A stretch of DNA of 43,557 nucleotides from an uncultured Selenomonadales bacterium (lineage in GTDB: Bacteria > Bacillota > Negativicutes > Selenomonadales > Selenomonadaceae). Under the pieces are notes generated by a model, which searched no databases, had not been told where the DNA came from, and worked only from the letters and a program-made list of their open reading frames with translations. Positions 1 through 14,627 of the stretch are shown piece after piece (the stretch's first letter is position 1; the number at the start of each line of letters is the position of its first letter). A program made the position numbers and the translations under genes. The stretch covers positions 1 through 43,557 of the forward strand of contig CAMKFB010000013.1 of NCBI GenBank assembly GCA_946411735.1, written 5' to 3'.

Positions 1-1
1 T

Positions 2-1108
2 GAGCCGCTCGAGCCGCCGATTTTTGATCTGCAATTATTTGCCGAGGGCGATAAGACCGAAGAGCCGACGGCGAAGAAACGTCGCGACGCTCGAAAGAAA
101 GGTCAGGTCGCCCGATCGCAGGAGCTCAATGCCGCCTTCGTGCTGCTTATGGGTTTTTTCATGCTCAAGCTCCTCTGGGAGTATATCTACGGCAATCTCG
201 CCGAGTACATGACTTACATCTACGGTAATCTCTATCAAAATACCTCGACCGAATCAATCTCCGAACTGTTCATCGGCATCATGATCCTGCTCGCGAAAAC
301 CGCGCTGCCGGTTATGATGGCGATAATGCTCATCGGGCTCGGGATTAATCTCATGCAGGTCGGGCTGGTCGTCTCGACCGAAAAACTTGAGCCGAAACTC
401 GACAACCTCAATCCGATCAACGGCTTCGGAAGAATTTTTTCCAAGCGCTCACTCGTCGAGATGTTCAAGTCGATCTTCAAAATCATCATCATCGGCTTTT
501 TCCTCTGGCTCTATATCAAGGATCAGATATCCTACGTGCCGTATTTTATATATCTCGACCTCGGAACGAGCCTCGAGCAGATCGCCGACATCATCTTCAC
601 GATGGCGTTTCAAATCATCGCCGTGATCATGGTGCTGGCGATCGCCGACTACGCGTATCAATCGTGGCAGACGACGCAGGATTTGATGATGACCAAGCAG
701 GAAGTCAAAGACGAGTTCAAACAGACCGAAGGCGATCCGCAAATCAAAGGCAAAATCCGTCAAAAGCAGCGGCAGATGGCGATGTCTCGAATGATGCAGG
801 AAGTTCCGAAGGCGGATGTGATCGTCACCAACCCGACGCACTTGGCGGTCGCGCTGATGTATAAACAAGGAATGACGGCGCCGGTCGTGCTCGCCAAGGG
901 GCAAGATATTGTCGCCGAACGCATAAAGAAAATCGCTCGGGAAAATCGAATCCCCGTGCTCGAAAACAAACCTCTCGCTCGAGCGCTGTTCGATGCCGTC
1001 CAAGTCGGCGACATCGTCCCGCGCGAATTATATCAGGCAGTCGCCGAGGTTCTTGCTCACGTCTATCGACTCAAGCACGGATCGAAAGCGCGCGCCGCCG
1101 CCGCGTGA
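2..1108 (+). CDS. flhB: Flagellar export switch protein FlhB (5' end outside window)
   Basis: FlhB is an inner-membrane component of the flagellar type III export apparatus and switches substrate specificity from rod/hook to filament proteins by self-cleavage. The frame is open from base 2; the first visible residues lead into FDLQLFAEGDKTEEPT, the usual FlhB N-terminus, so only a few residues are missing. Four hydrophobic segments are followed by a charged cytoplasmic linker and the autocleavage motif NPTH (in VIVTNPTHLAVAL, about codon 278). 368 residues are visible, which is full family length. The stop lies 187 bp before the preferred flhA start, with a consensus promoter in between. Family identification is certain; the start codon cannot be seen. 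Confidence 0.96.
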   Translation, partial: EPLEPPIFDLQLFAEGDKTEEPTAKKRRDARKKGQVARSQELNAAFVLLMGFFMLKLLWEYIYGNLAEYMTYIYGNLYQNTSTESISELFIGIMILLAKTALPVMMAIMLIGLGINLMQVGLVVSTEKLEPKLDNLNPINGFGRIFSKRSLVEMFKSIFKIIIIGFFLWLYIKDQISYVPYFIYLDLGTSLEQIADIIFTMAFQIIAVIMVLAIADYAYQSWQTTQDLMMTKQEVKDEFKQTEGDPQIKGKIRQKQRQMAMSRMMQEVPKADVIVTNPTHLAVALMYKQGMTAPVVLAKGQDIVAERIKKIARENRIPVLENKPLARALFDAVQVGDIVPRELYQAVAEVLAHVYRLKHGSKARAAAA

Positions 1109-1134
1109 TTACCGCTCCGCGCAGAGCTTGCCGA

Positions 1135-1162
1135 TTGACAATAACCGTTGAATTTGTATAAT
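1135..1162 (+). promoter_or_regulatory. Sigma-A-type promoter upstream of flhA
   Basis: TTGACA at 1135-1140 and TATAAT at 1157-1162 are separated by 16 bp. Both hexamers match the consensus exactly. Transcription would start near 1169, giving flhA-flhF a housekeeping promoter independent of flhB readthrough. Just upstream (1114-1127) lies GCTCCGCGCAGAGC, an imperfect copy of the palindrome found throughout the window. Confidence 0.8.
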
Positions 1163-1295
1163 TGATAAAAACGAAGATCGGCAACGACTGTTAGAGACGA
1201 TTGATGCAATGAACAACGAAGACGTTTTTTCTCGACTCGAGTATTCGCTCGGCGAGCTCAGACGGCAACACGAACAAAAGAAAAGGGAGAGAGGC

Positions 1296-3377
1296 ATGGC
1301 AGCACCGGAAGGCATGACGGGCGGAAGAACACTCGGCTCGTTCATACAGAGATACAGCGATGTCATCATCGCGTTCACGCTGGTAATGATCGTCATAATG
1401 ATGATCATCCCGCTCCCGACCGCGCTCCTCGACCTGCTGATCTGTTTGAACATCACGATCGCGCTGATCGTCATAATGAGCGCGATTTACAACGAAGAGG
1501 CGCTCGACCTTTCGGTTTTTCCTTCGCTTCTTTTGGTGACGACGCTTTTTCGATTGGCGCTGAACATCTCCTCGACGCGGCTGATCTTGATCAACGGCTA
1601 TGCGGGCGAAGTCATCACGGCGTTCGGCAATTTCGTCGTCGGCGGCAATCCCGTCGTCGGCTTCATCATGTTCATCATCCTCGTCATAATCAACTTCATC
1701 GTCATCACGAAGGGCTCCGAGCGCGTCGCGGAGGTCAGCGCGCGCTTCACGCTCGACGCGATGCCCGGCAAGCAGATGGCGATCGACGCCGACTTAAATC
1801 AGGGCGCGATCACCGACGCGGAGGCGAAGGTTCGACGCGAAAAAATTCAACGCGAGGCGGATTTCTTCGGCGCGATGGACGGTGCTTCGAAGTTCGTCAA
1901 GGGCGATGCGATCGCGGCGATCGTCATAATGCTGATCAATATCGGCGGCGGTTTCGTGATCGGCATGGCGCAACGGGATATGTCGGCGGCGGATTCGCTT
2001 CAGACTTACACTCTGCTGACTGTCGGTGAAGGGCTCGTGAGCCAAATTCCGGCGCTGTTGATCTCGACGGCAACCGGTATCATCGTCACGCGCGCGGCGT
2101 CGGAGGGCAATCTCGGTCAGGACATCGTCGGTCAGCTCTTCCGCAACGAGCGCATCTTCTTCATTGTGGCGGTTGTGCTCGGGCTGCTGGCGATCGTGCC
2201 GGGGCTGCCGGGCATACCGTTCTTCAGCCTGGCGGCGATCTGCGGCTTTATCGGATATAATCTGCAGCGCGGCGTCAGTGTGCCGACGGAGGAAGAAGAA
2301 GCGGCGGCGGCAGCCGAAGCAAAGGCGGAGGCGACGCGCCCCGAAAATATTGTATCGTTACTGCAAGTCGATCCGATGGAACTCGAGATCGGCTATTCGC
2401 TGATCCCGTTGGTCGACACCGGTCAAGGCGGCGATCTGCTCGATCGAATAGTGATGATCCGACGGCAATGCGCGCTCGAGCTCGGTCTCGTCGTGCCCAC
2501 AATCCGAATACGCGACAACATTCAAATCAAGCCGAACGCGTATATCATCAAACTCAAGGGCATGGAGATCGCGCGCGGCGAATTGCTGTTGGATCATTTT
2601 CTTGCAATGAACTCCGGAACGGTATTTGAGGAGGTGCCGGGCATCGAAACGGTTGAGCCGGCGTTCGGATTGCCCGCGCTGTGGATTCCCGAAAGCGAAC
2701 GCGAACAGGCGGAGCTCAACGGCTATACGGTCGTGGACGCGGTATCGGTGCTGGCGACGCACTTGACGGAAGTGATCAAACAGCACGCGGCGGAAATCCT
2801 CGGACGCCAAGAGACGCAAAATCTCATCGACAACCTTGCCAAGACGCATCAATCGCTCGTCGACGAAGTCATGCCCGAGCTGATGGGCGTAGGCGAAATT
2901 CAAAAAGTGCTGTCGAACCTGTTGAAAGAGCGAATATCGATCCGCGATATGGCGACGATCCTGGAGGTGCTGGCCGATTACGGTCGAGCGACGAAGGACA
3001 CGGAAATATTGACCGAGTATGTGCGACACGCAATGGCGCGGCAAATCACCTCGCAAGTGGTGCAGGATAACGTGCTGACATGCGTGACGCTCGACCCGGG
3101 ACTCGAAAACAAAATCGCGGCATCGGTGCAGCGAACCGATCACGGCTCGTTCGTATCGATGGACCCCGATTCGATGCGGAAGCTCGTGCAGGCATTGAAC
3201 GCCGAGCTCGAAAAAATGACCAACGCCGGTTATCAGCCCATCGTTTTGACATCTCCGGCGGTACGGTTGTACTTCAGGAAGTTGATCGAGCGTTCGATCA
3301 GCGGCTTGACAATCGTATCGCACGCCGAGATAGATCAATCGGTCGAAATCCAAATCGTCGGGGTGGTGAAAATCTAA
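1296..3377 (+). CDS. flhA: Flagellar biosynthesis protein FlhA
   Basis: FlhA is the large inner-membrane export-gate protein; its N-terminal half spans the membrane and its cytoplasmic C-terminal half docks chaperone-substrate complexes. The sequence shows several hydrophobic helices over about the first 320 residues, the conserved FHIPEP-type cytoplasmic loop (VSARFTLDAMPGKQMAIDAD) and the long soluble domain ending in VEIQIVGVVKI. I chose ATG 1296 (693 residues, normal family length) because AAAAGGGAGAG lies just upstream. An in-frame ATG at 1209 would add 29 charged residues and sits only about 40 bp from the predicted transcription start, so it remains possible. The stop abuts the flhF start. 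Confidence 0.95.
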   Translation: MAAPEGMTGGRTLGSFIQRYSDVIIAFTLVMIVIMMIIPLPTALLDLLICLNITIALIVIMSAIYNEEALDLSVFPSLLLVTTLFRLALNISSTRLILINGYAGEVITAFGNFVVGGNPVVGFIMFIILVIINFIVITKGSERVAEVSARFTLDAMPGKQMAIDADLNQGAITDAEAKVRREKIQREADFFGAMDGASKFVKGDAIAAIVIMLINIGGGFVIGMAQRDMSAADSLQTYTLLTVGEGLVSQIPALLISTATGIIVTRAASEGNLGQDIVGQLFRNERIFFIVAVVLGLLAIVPGLPGIPFFSLAAICGFIGYNLQRGVSVPTEEEEAAAAAEAKAEATRPENIVSLLQVDPMELEIGYSLIPLVDTGQGGDLLDRIVMIRRQCALELGLVVPTIRIRDNIQIKPNAYIIKLKGMEIARGELLLDHFLAMNSGTVFEEVPGIETVEPAFGLPALWIPESEREQAELNGYTVVDAVSVLATHLTEVIKQHAAEILGRQETQNLIDNLAKTHQSLVDEVMPELMGVGEIQKVLSNLLKERISIRDMATILEVLADYGRATKDTEILTEYVRHAMARQITSQVVQDNVLTCVTLDPGLENKIAASVQRTDHGSFVSMDPDSMRKLVQALNAELEKMTNAGYQPIVLTSPAVRLYFRKLIERSISGLTIVSHAEIDQSVEIQIVGVVKI

Positions 3378-5267
3378 ATGCAGATCAAAGTGTTTAAGGC
3401 GTCAACGATGCGCGAGGCGGTCGCCCAAATGAAGCAGGAGCTGGGCGACGATGCTGTGATCCTCCACACGAAGAAGTACAAAGACGGAGGATTTTTGGGC
3501 ATGGGCAGTCGCGAGATGATCGAATTGACAGCGGCGATCGAAGACGAGAAGCCCGTCAAAAAGGAACTCACGACCGAAAAAATCTCGCCTCCGTCGACGG
3601 CGCAATCGGCAACCCGACCGTCCTCGGTAGTGTCGCAGTACAAAACGAGCGGCACGGAGGAAGGGCTTGCCTTGGCGGAGAAATCGCAACCGCCGGCATT
3701 GCCGCCTCCGCCGCCGATCGAGCCGCCTTCGGAGCCCGCGCCCGATGACTTTGCCAAGCGATTGCAGGAAGCGGAGCAGGCGACGGAGCCGATCGAAGAG
3801 CCAATCGAAGAGTCGGCGACAGTCGAGGCGGAGAATGAGTCGTATGACGCGGCGGCGGTCGAGCCGGAAGAAGCGGGCGGGTATGCGCGGTCGGAAGGAG
3901 CGGTGCCGGCGGAAGAATCGACGCAGATTCCGCTCGATGACGCGGCGACGGTCGAGCGCGTGGCGGAAATTTTGTCGGCGGCAATGACGATGTCGGCGAC
4001 TTCGGAGCCGGTTCCTCAGCCCGAGCCGGAGACTCAAGCGGCGCCCTTGCCGACGGAACTGTCGCATTTGACGGCGGCGGTTCCGAACGCGGTCGAGCAA
4101 ACCTCCGCGCGGAGCGAGCAAATGACTTCGACGCCGCCCGATGCACAACCGCCGGCGCCTCCGCCGCCGATGCCCGAGGCGGGAACGGTGACGTTGACGA
4201 CCGAGCAGCTGGCGCAAATGCAGGCGGCGATGGTGGCTCAGGCGATGGCGCAAATACATATGAACGCAGTCGCTCAACAGCCGATCCAACAACAGCCGAT
4301 CCAACCGTCGGCGATCCAACAGCCGATTCAACAGCCGCCGGTCGAGCCGCCGCAATCGAAGGCGGTCAAGTCGGCAGAGACGGTCGTCGAAGTCGGCGAC
4401 GGCGGCGAGGAAAAAATAAAGAAGCTCGAGGCGGAAATCGCTCAAATGAAAGCGATGCTGGCTCAAGTGCTCGGGCGGGACGTTTCGCGCGGCAAAGTCA
4501 CGTTGCACGAAGCGTTGCGTCAACAGGAAGTCAGCGAAGAAATTCTGAATGACATGGCAGTGAGCGCGGGCGCGGGCGAGACGCTGGTCGATTGCATATC
4601 GAACGCGGCGTATGTGACTTTGACCAATTACCTGCAATCGAACATCATCTTCACGGAAGGCATCAAACTCAACCGGCACGGCGTGAGGATCGCGGCGCTT
4701 TTGGGTACGACGGGCGTGGGCAAGACGACGACGCTTGCAAAAATCGCGGCGAAGTTCGTGCTCGAAAGCCAAGCGACGGCGGCGCTGATCACGGCGGACA
4801 CCTACAGAATTTCGGCGGTCGAACAGCTGAGGACGTATTCGGACATCCTCGGGCTGCCGCTCGAGATCGTTTATACGCCGTCGGAGCTGTCGAAGGCGAT
4901 CGTCAAGCATCGGAGCAAGGATTTGATTTTGATCGACACGGCGGGGCGTTCGCAACACAACGACGATCAGATGCGGGAGCTGCGCGCGCTGCTGTCGATC
5001 AACCAACGGATCGAAAAACATTTGGTATTGAGCGTGACGACGAAGCAATCGGACGCGAAGGCGATCATCGAAAAATTTTCGTTGTGCGAGCCCGATCGGG
5101 TGATTTTCACGAAGGCGGACGAGACGGAAACGATCGGCTCGATCGTCAATTTGTTGGCGAAGCAGAAACTGGGGCTGTCGTATTTGACGAACGGGCAGAG
5201 CGTGCCGGACGACATAATGACGGCGACGCCGGAGAACCTTGCCGATCTCCTGCTCCGATCACAGTAA
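3378..5267 (+). CDS. flhF: Flagellar SRP-like GTPase FlhF
   Basis: FlhF is a signal-recognition-particle-type GTPase that sets flagellar position or number. The N-terminal B domain (MQIKVFKASTMREAVAQMK) is followed by a linker of roughly 270 residues rich in Pro, Glu, Ala and Gln with repeated QQPIQ units. The NG GTPase domain starts near residue 400, with P-loop GTTGVGKTTTLAKIA (about residue 441), ADTYRISAVEQL, DTAGRSQHND and FTKADET. At 629 residues it is longer than most homologues because of the linker. It begins directly at the flhA stop. The usual next genes flhG and fliA are absent; rpoB follows instead. The linker contains one copy of the palindrome CTCCGCGCGGAG (4103-4114). Confidence 0.95.
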   Translation: MQIKVFKASTMREAVAQMKQELGDDAVILHTKKYKDGGFLGMGSREMIELTAAIEDEKPVKKELTTEKISPPSTAQSATRPSSVVSQYKTSGTEEGLALAEKSQPPALPPPPPIEPPSEPAPDDFAKRLQEAEQATEPIEEPIEESATVEAENESYDAAAVEPEEAGGYARSEGAVPAEESTQIPLDDAATVERVAEILSAAMTMSATSEPVPQPEPETQAAPLPTELSHLTAAVPNAVEQTSARSEQMTSTPPDAQPPAPPPPMPEAGTVTLTTEQLAQMQAAMVAQAMAQIHMNAVAQQPIQQQPIQPSAIQQPIQQPPVEPPQSKAVKSAETVVEVGDGGEEKIKKLEAEIAQMKAMLAQVLGRDVSRGKVTLHEALRQQEVSEEILNDMAVSAGAGETLVDCISNAAYVTLTNYLQSNIIFTEGIKLNRHGVRIAALLGTTGVGKTTTLAKIAAKFVLESQATAALITADTYRISAVEQLRTYSDILGLPLEIVYTPSELSKAIVKHRSKDLILIDTAGRSQHNDDQMRELRALLSINQRIEKHLVLSVTTKQSDAKAIIEKFSLCEPDRVIFTKADETETIGSIVNLLAKQKLGLSYLTNGQSVPDDIMTATPENLADLLLRSQ

Positions 5268-5273
5268 ATTTCT

Positions 5274-5302
5274 TTGACAGCGCCAAATGCCTTTGATATA
5301 AT
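5274..5302 (+). promoter_or_regulatory. Sigma-A-type promoter for rpoBC
   Basis: TTGACA at 5274-5279 and TATAAT at 5297-5302 with a 17-bp spacer, a perfect consensus promoter. It begins seven bases after the flhF stop and gives a leader of about 60 nt before the rpoB start at 5369. It explains how rpoBC can be expressed at high level away from the usual rplKAJL cluster. Confidence 0.88.
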
Positions 5303-5368
5303 CAATCGCCTACGATGTTTCAGATCGAAAATCAGCGGCGTCCGATCATAAAAGGAGTGACAGCCTTA

Positions 5369-9223
<3,855 letters not shown>

Positions 9224-9259
9224 TCTCGACGGCATTTTTGAACGGAGTGATGGCATTAA

Positions 9260-12200
9260 ATGTTGGATGTCAATATTTTTGATTCGATGCGGATCGGATT
9301 GGCGTCGCCCGATCAAATTCGGGCGTGGTCGCACGGCGAGGTGAAAAAGCCCGAGACGATCAACTATCGCACGCTCAAGCCCGAGCGCGACGGTCTGTTT
9401 TGCGAACGCATCTTCGGACCGACGCGCGATTGGGAGTGCCATTGTGGCAAATACAAGCGCATTCGTTTCAAAGGAAAAATTTGCGAGCGATGCGGCGTCG
9501 AAGTCACGCGCGCCAAGGTTCGGCGCGAGCGCATGGGGCATATCGAGCTTGCCGCGCCGGTCAGCCACATTTGGTATTTCAAGGGCATCCCGTCTCGAAT
9601 GGGTTTGATCCTCGATCTGTCGCCGCGTATTCTCGAGAAGGTTTTGTACTTCGCGTCCTACATCGTCACCGATCCCGGCAAGAGCGGGCTCAACAAAAAG
9701 CAGCTGTTGATGGAAAATGAGTATCGCGCGGCGCGTGAGCAGTACGGCAATACTTTCCGCGCGGAAATGGGCGCGGAGGCGATCCAACGTCTTCTGCAAG
9801 AACTTGATCTCGATAAGATGAGCGAGGAGCTCCGCGCGGAGCTGCGTAACACAACCGGTCAAAAGAAGATCCGCGCGATCCGTCGGCTCGAGGTGGTTGA
9901 GGCGTTCCGAAAATCCGGCAACAATCCCGCGTGGATGATCCTCAACGTGATCCCCGTGATCCCGCCCGAGCTTCGACCGATGGTGCAGCTCGACGGCGGT
10001 CGGTTTGCGACGAGCGATCTCAACGACCTTTATCGTCGAGTGATCAACCGCAACAATCGATTGAAGAGACTGCTCGATCTCGGCGCGCCCGATATCATCG
10101 TCCGCAACGAAAAGCGCATGCTCCAAGAGGCGGTCGATGCGTTGATCGACAACGGTCGGCGCGGGCGTCCCGTCACCGGTCCCGGCAATCGCGCGCTCAA
10201 ATCCTTATCCGACATGCTCAAGGGCAAGCAAGGGCGCTTCCGTCAAAATCTGCTCGGCAAACGCGTCGATTATTCGGGGCGCTCCGTCATCGTCGTCGGA
10301 CCCGAACTCAAATTGCATCAGTGTGGTCTGCCGAAGGAAATGGCGCTCGAACTTTTTAAGCCCTTCGTCATGAAAAAACTCGTGTCGGACAAGATCGCGC
10401 AGAACATAAAACTCGCAAAGAAACAAGTCGAGCGCGGGCAAACGGAAGTCTGGGACGTGCTCGAGGAAGTCATCAAAGAACACCCCGTCCTGCTAAACCG
10501 CGCGCCGACGTTGCATCGACTCGGCATTCAAGCGTTCGAGCCGGTCTTGACGGAAGGGCGCGCGCTCAAGCTCCACCCGTTGGCGTGCACGGCGTATAAC
10601 GCGGATTTCGACGGCGATCAGATGGCGATCCATTTGCCGTTGAGCTCCGAAGCGCAAGCCGAAGCCCGCGTGTTGATGCTCGCCGCCAACCACATTCTTG
10701 CGCCGAAGGACGGCAAGCCCATTATCGTCCCGACGCAGGACATGGTGCTCGGCACTTATTACTTGACGATCCTCAAGCCGGGCGCGAAGGGCGAAGGCAA
10801 AATCGTCACCGGCATCGAGGAGGCGATTTTCGCTTACAAACAGGGCGAACTCGAGCTGCAGACGCCGATCAAGGTGCGAGTCCACGCCGATGAACTGCCG
10901 AATATCGAGGGCGATACGACCAAGGTCGACGCTCAAAAAAATAACGGCTACGTGCTCGTCAACACCTCCGTCGGGCGGATGATTTTCAACGAGATTCTTC
11001 CGTCGGAGCTGCGCTACTATCACAAGGAAGCGAACGGCGAGTGGAGCCTCGGGATTCTGATGAATAAAAAGGAGCTCGGCAAGCTCGTCGCCGCCTGCTT
11101 CAACCGTTTCGGCGCCACCGTCACGGCCGAAGTTATTGACAACGTTAAGAATATGGGGTATCATTACGCCTGTATTGCGGGCATGACTGTGGCCATTTCG
11201 GATGTTATCGTGCCTCCGCAGAAAAAGGACATCATCGAGGCGACCAAGGAGCGCGTCAACAAGGTCGAGCGCCAATATACGCGCGGGCTCATCACCGAGC
11301 AGGAGCGCTATAAAAAAGTTGTCGACCTTTGGAACGCCGCAACCGAAGACGTTGCCGACGCGATGATGGCGAATATGGATCCGTTCAATCCGATTTTCAT
11401 GATGGCCGACTCCGGCGCGCGCGGTAATAAACAGCAGATGCGTCAGCTGGCCGGGATGCGCGGGTTGATGGCTGATCCGTCCGGAAAGATCATCGATCTC
11501 CCGATCACCGCAAACTTCCGCGAGGGACTTTCGGTCTCGGACTACTTCATAAGTTCGCATGGCGCGCGCAAGGGACTTGCCGATACCGCACTTCGGACGG
11601 CGGACTCGGGCTATCTCACGCGGCGGCTGGTCGATGTGGCGCAAGACGTGATCGTTCGCGAAGACGATTGCGATGTATCGGTGATCAATCTGCTTCTCGC
11701 TCGAGCGAAGCTGGCGGAGGACACGCTTGATGCGCTCGAAATTCTCAATGACATGCTCGTCGGGCGGGTGCTCGCCGCCGATATCATCGATCCCGAAACG
11801 GGGGAACTTCTCGTCAAGCGCGATTCGATCCTCAACGAGGAGTCGCTGACGAAAATCGGTGAGCTCTCGATCTCGAGTCTGGTCATTCGCGGGACATCGT
11901 TGCACTCGCAGACCGGCGCCGGGCACGTCATGATAAAGGAGATGATCAAACTCGGTACGACCGATGATGATGAGCGGCAAAAGCTCCGCGCGTCGATTTT
12001 CCACGAAATGCTCGGCAAGGAAGTGACGCGCGACGTCGTCAACTCCGAAGGCGATTACATTCTCGACGCCGGCGACATTTTGACGGAGGAAAAAGTTTCG
12101 ATGCTGCTCGAGAGCGATGCACGCGAAGTTTATGTAAGAAACAACAACGTGCGCGGGATCGAGGTCGAAGCGATCAAAGAGGGGGCGGGCGTGATCGAGT

Positions 12201-13288
12201 CGCTTGAGGATCGGATTGTCGGGCGCGTGCTCGCCGAGGACATCATCGATCCCAACACCGGCGAAAAGATCGCGTCGCTCAACGATCCCGTCGATGCGGA
12301 TCTGGCGAAGAAGATCGCCAAGGTGCGCGACAAGGTTTCGATTCGGAGCGTGCTGACGTGCAAATCGCAATTCGGCGTGTGTATCAAGTGCTACGGACGC
12401 GATCTGGCAAACCAATCGGAGGTCGAGGTCGGTGAAGCGGTCGGGATTATCGCCGCGCAATCGATCGGCGAGCCCGGTACGCAATTGACGATGCGCACGT
12501 TCCACACGGGCGGCGTCGCCGGCGAGGATATCACGCAAGGTCTGCCGCGCGTCGAAGAACTGTTTGAAGCGCGCAAACCGAAACACAACGCGCTGATCGC
12601 GGAGATCGAAGGCGTCATTCGGCTCGATGACAAGGGTAAAAACGGGATGAATCAGATATTCATCGTTCCCGAAGAAGGTGTGCCGCGCGAATATCTGGTA
12701 CCGTACGGCGCGCGGATCGCGGTCGCCGAAGGCGATACGGTCAAGCTCGGCGACAAGCTCACCGAGGGCGCGATCAATCCGCACGATATCCTCAGAGTGT
12801 GCGGGCTGAAGGAGACGCAGCGATATCTCGTTTACGAGGTGCAGAAAGTTTATAAGTCGCAAGGCGTCGAGATCAACGACAAGCACATCGAAGTGATGGT
12901 GCGGCAGATGCTCCACAAGGTGAAGATCGAGGAGTCGGGCGCGACGGATTTCCTGCCGGGAGAGTACATCGATATCAACGCGTTCGAGGCGGCGAATACG
13001 AAAGTGATCGAAGAGGGCGGCGAGCCCGCGGTCGCAAAGCCGATCCTGCTCGGGATCACAAAGGCGTCGTTGGCGACCGACTCGTTCCTGAGCGCGGCAT
13101 CGTTCCAAGAGACGACGCGCGTGCTGACGGACGCGGCGATCAAAGGCAAGGTCGATCCGCTCATCGGTCTGAAAGAGAATGTCATCATCGGAAAACTGAT
13201 TCCTGCCGGTACGGGAATGCCGAGGTACCGTGATTTGGAAGTTATCGATAAAACCATCGATCCCGATTACATCGAGGACGAATTTTGA
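9260..13288 (+). CDS. rpoC: RNA polymerase beta' subunit
   Basis: Catalytic subunit of RNA polymerase. The N-terminal zinc site [20 protein letters not shown], the Mg-binding loop [16 protein letters not shown] (about residues 450-465), the trigger-loop region ([17 protein letters not shown]) and the second Cys cluster ([13 protein letters not shown]) are all intact. Length is 1342 residues, longer than Bacillus RpoC. Between about residues 800 and 965 there is extra sequence carrying modules related to [26 protein letters not shown] and [17 protein letters not shown]. Start ATG 9260 follows AACGGAGTGATGG, an arrangement like that before rpoB. The next gene downstream is an RTX-like protein, not the usual rpsL-rpsG-fusA group. 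Confidence 0.98.
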   Translation: MLDVNIFDSMRIGLASPDQIRAWSHGEVKKPETINYRTLKPERDGLFCERIFGPTRDWECHCGKYKRIRFKGKICERCGVEVTRAKVRRERMGHIELAAPVSHIWYFKGIPSRMGLILDLSPRILEKVLYFASYIVTDPGKSGLNKKQLLMENEYRAAREQYGNTFRAEMGAEAIQRLLQELDLDKMSEELRAELRNTTGQKKIRAIRRLEVVEAFRKSGNNPAWMILNVIPVIPPELRPMVQLDGGRFATSDLNDLYRRVINRNNRLKRLLDLGAPDIIVRNEKRMLQEAVDALIDNGRRGRPVTGPGNRALKSLSDMLKGKQGRFRQNLLGKRVDYSGRSVIVVGPELKLHQCGLPKEMALELFKPFVMKKLVSDKIAQNIKLAKKQVERGQTEVWDVLEEVIKEHPVLLNRAPTLHRLGIQAFEPVLTEGRALKLHPLACTAYNADFDGDQMAIHLPLSSEAQAEARVLMLAANHILAPKDGKPIIVPTQDMVLGTYYLTILKPGAKGEGKIVTGIEEAIFAYKQGELELQTPIKVRVHADELPNIEGDTTKVDAQKNNGYVLVNTSVGRMIFNEILPSELRYYHKEANGEWSLGILMNKKELGKLVAACFNRFGATVTAEVIDNVKNMGYHYACIAGMTVAISDVIVPPQKKDIIEATKERVNKVERQYTRGLITEQERYKKVVDLWNAATEDVADAMMANMDPFNPIFMMADSGARGNKQQMRQLAGMRGLMADPSGKIIDLPITANFREGLSVSDYFISSHGARKGLADTALRTADSGYLTRRLVDVAQDVIVREDDCDVSVINLLLARAKLAEDTLDALEILNDMLVGRVLAADIIDPETGELLVKRDSILNEESLTKIGELSISSLVIRGTSLHSQTGAGHVMIKEMIKLGTTDDDERQKLRASIFHEMLGKEVTRDVVNSEGDYILDAGDILTEEKVSMLLESDAREVYVRNNNVRGIEVEAIKEGAGVIESLEDRIVGRVLAEDIIDPNTGEKIASLNDPVDADLAKKIAKVRDKVSIRSVLTCKSQFGVCIKCYGRDLANQSEVEVGEAVGIIAAQSIGEPGTQLTMRTFHTGGVAGEDITQGLPRVEELFEARKPKHNALIAEIEGVIRLDDKGKNGMNQIFIVPEEGVPREYLVPYGARIAVAEGDTVKLGDKLTEGAINPHDILRVCGLKETQRYLVYEVQKVYKSQGVEINDKHIEVMVRQMLHKVKIEESGATDFLPGEYIDINAFEAANTKVIEEGGEPAVAKPILLGITKASLATDSFLSAASFQETTRVLTDAAIKGKVDPLIGLKENVIIGKLIPAGTGMPRYRDLEVIDKTIDPDYIEDEF

Positions 13289-13324
13289 GTCATAAATTAT
13301 TGACCGGAAGGGGTAAGAACAAGT

Positions 13325-14605
13325 ATGGAAAAAGACATGCAGAAACTCGCGGCGTTGGAGGGCGACGGCTTCTACACGACAACTTATGAGGTGGTCAACG
13401 ACGATTCCTCGACGACGGTTGTGCGCACGACTTACATCGACGCCAACGCGACCGTGCCTGTCACCGACGACGACGAGTACTGGGCGGATGCTTACGTCGG
13501 TACCGGCAGAAACGCGGGGGTCGACTTCTCCGGCTCTTCGCGCAATATCACCGTCTCGCTCGGTCACGATTCGGACGTCTCGATTGCCGATATCGTTGCG
13601 CTGGGCGGCACGGCGTTTGAAAGCGTCACGGCGGTGCGCGGCTCCGACGGCAACAGCGAAATTTACGGTTCGAGCGCGGCTGAGACGCTCTACGCCGGCA
13701 TGGGCGACAGCACCCTCTACGGCGGCGCGGGACGCGACGTGCTCGTCAACGACGGCGGCAGCAACAAATACGGCGCGGCGACGTTCATGTTCGGCCTCGG
13801 CGACGGCAAGGATACCATTTACGGCTTCCAAGAGCGCACCGAGGACAACGCGGCGGTCGCGGATATGCTCGTGATTGACTCTGCGGAGGATATCGGCAGC
13901 GATGTCGAGTTCCGTACGGTTGGCGACAACCTGAGAATTTCTTACAACAGCAACGATCAGCTCACGATCGTCGACGGTAAAGATGAGATTCTGCAGATCA
14001 ACGGCGACGTGGTGGCGATCGGCACCGATCTCGAGTATCAGCGCTTCGTCAATCACTACATCGGTCTGTCCGAAAATTCCTCGGTCGAGGTCGGCGATCT
14101 TGTCGGCGACGTCAACATTTGGATGAATCTCGACGGCATCGAGGGCTTTGAGGAGTTCGGCGTTTACGAGGATATCAAAGTTCTCGACGCGAGCGGCTTC
14201 TATGAGGGCGCTTCGCTGGTCGGCGGCTTCGGCGTGGACAATGAGATTTATGCCGGTCACGGCACCAACAGCCTCTGGGGCGGCAACGGCGGCAACGACA
14301 CGCTCTATGCGGGCGCGGGCATGTCGCAGTACTTCTATCTTAACGGCGACGGCGTTGACATCATCGAGGGCGCCAAGAATGATGAGGTCGTCAACCTGCT
14401 CAACATCGGGCTCGAGGAGTTCGACTTCGAGGGCGGTCCGCTCGATTACGATTCCACACACATCAAACTCAACTTCGCCGACGGCGGTTCGCTCGACGTA
14501 AAATCGAGTGCGGATGTCGTGTTCGAGATCAAAGACGGTTCGCAATGGAAGCTCGATCGCACGGCGAATACGCTCAATTATCAGGGCAACAGTCGCGGCG
14601 AGTAA
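13325..14605 (+). CDS. RTX-like (haemolysin-type calcium-binding repeat) protein
   Basis: An acidic 426-residue protein with glycine/aspartate nonapeptide-like repeats: EIYGSSAAETLYAGMGDST, LYGGAGRDVLVNDG and GGNGGNDTLYAGAGM. In the RTX family such repeats bind calcium in a parallel beta roll, and the proteins are usually exported by type I secretion. There is no N-terminal signal peptide, which fits that route, but no type I transporter is in the window. Gly/Asp-rich blocks occur near residues 115-170 and 295-340. The gene starts 36 bp after rpoC, with GGAAGGGG upstream of ATG 13325 and no terminator between, so it probably shares the rpoBC transcript. Exact function is unknown. Confidence 0.8.
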   Translation: MEKDMQKLAALEGDGFYTTTYEVVNDDSSTTVVRTTYIDANATVPVTDDDEYWADAYVGTGRNAGVDFSGSSRNITVSLGHDSDVSIADIVALGGTAFESVTAVRGSDGNSEIYGSSAAETLYAGMGDSTLYGGAGRDVLVNDGGSNKYGAATFMFGLGDGKDTIYGFQERTEDNAAVADMLVIDSAEDIGSDVEFRTVGDNLRISYNSNDQLTIVDGKDEILQINGDVVAIGTDLEYQRFVNHYIGLSENSSVEVGDLVGDVNIWMNLDGIEGFEEFGVYEDIKVLDASGFYEGASLVGGFGVDNEIYAGHGTNSLWGGNGGNDTLYAGAGMSQYFYLNGDGVDIIEGAKNDEVVNLLNIGLEEFDFEGGPLDYDSTHIKLNFADGGSLDVKSSADVVFEIKDGSQWKLDRTANTLNYQGNSRGE

Positions 14606-14627
14606 TTCCAAGCGATCAATCGAAAAA

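Noticed and set aside
1209-1295. Upstream ATG of flhA adding 29 residues
   Set aside because: Weak ribosome-binding site compared with ATG 1296, and family length fits the later start. Kept only as an alternative.
3402-5048. 548-codon open frame on - opposite flhF
   Set aside because: Almost pure Arg/Leu low-complexity antisense of the flhF linker and GTPase domain.
10493-14611. 1372-codon open frame on - opposite rpoC and the RTX gene
   Set aside because: It mirrors the codons of rpoC, a certain gene, and has no recognisable domain. It arises because the codon bias of rpoC avoids antisense stops.
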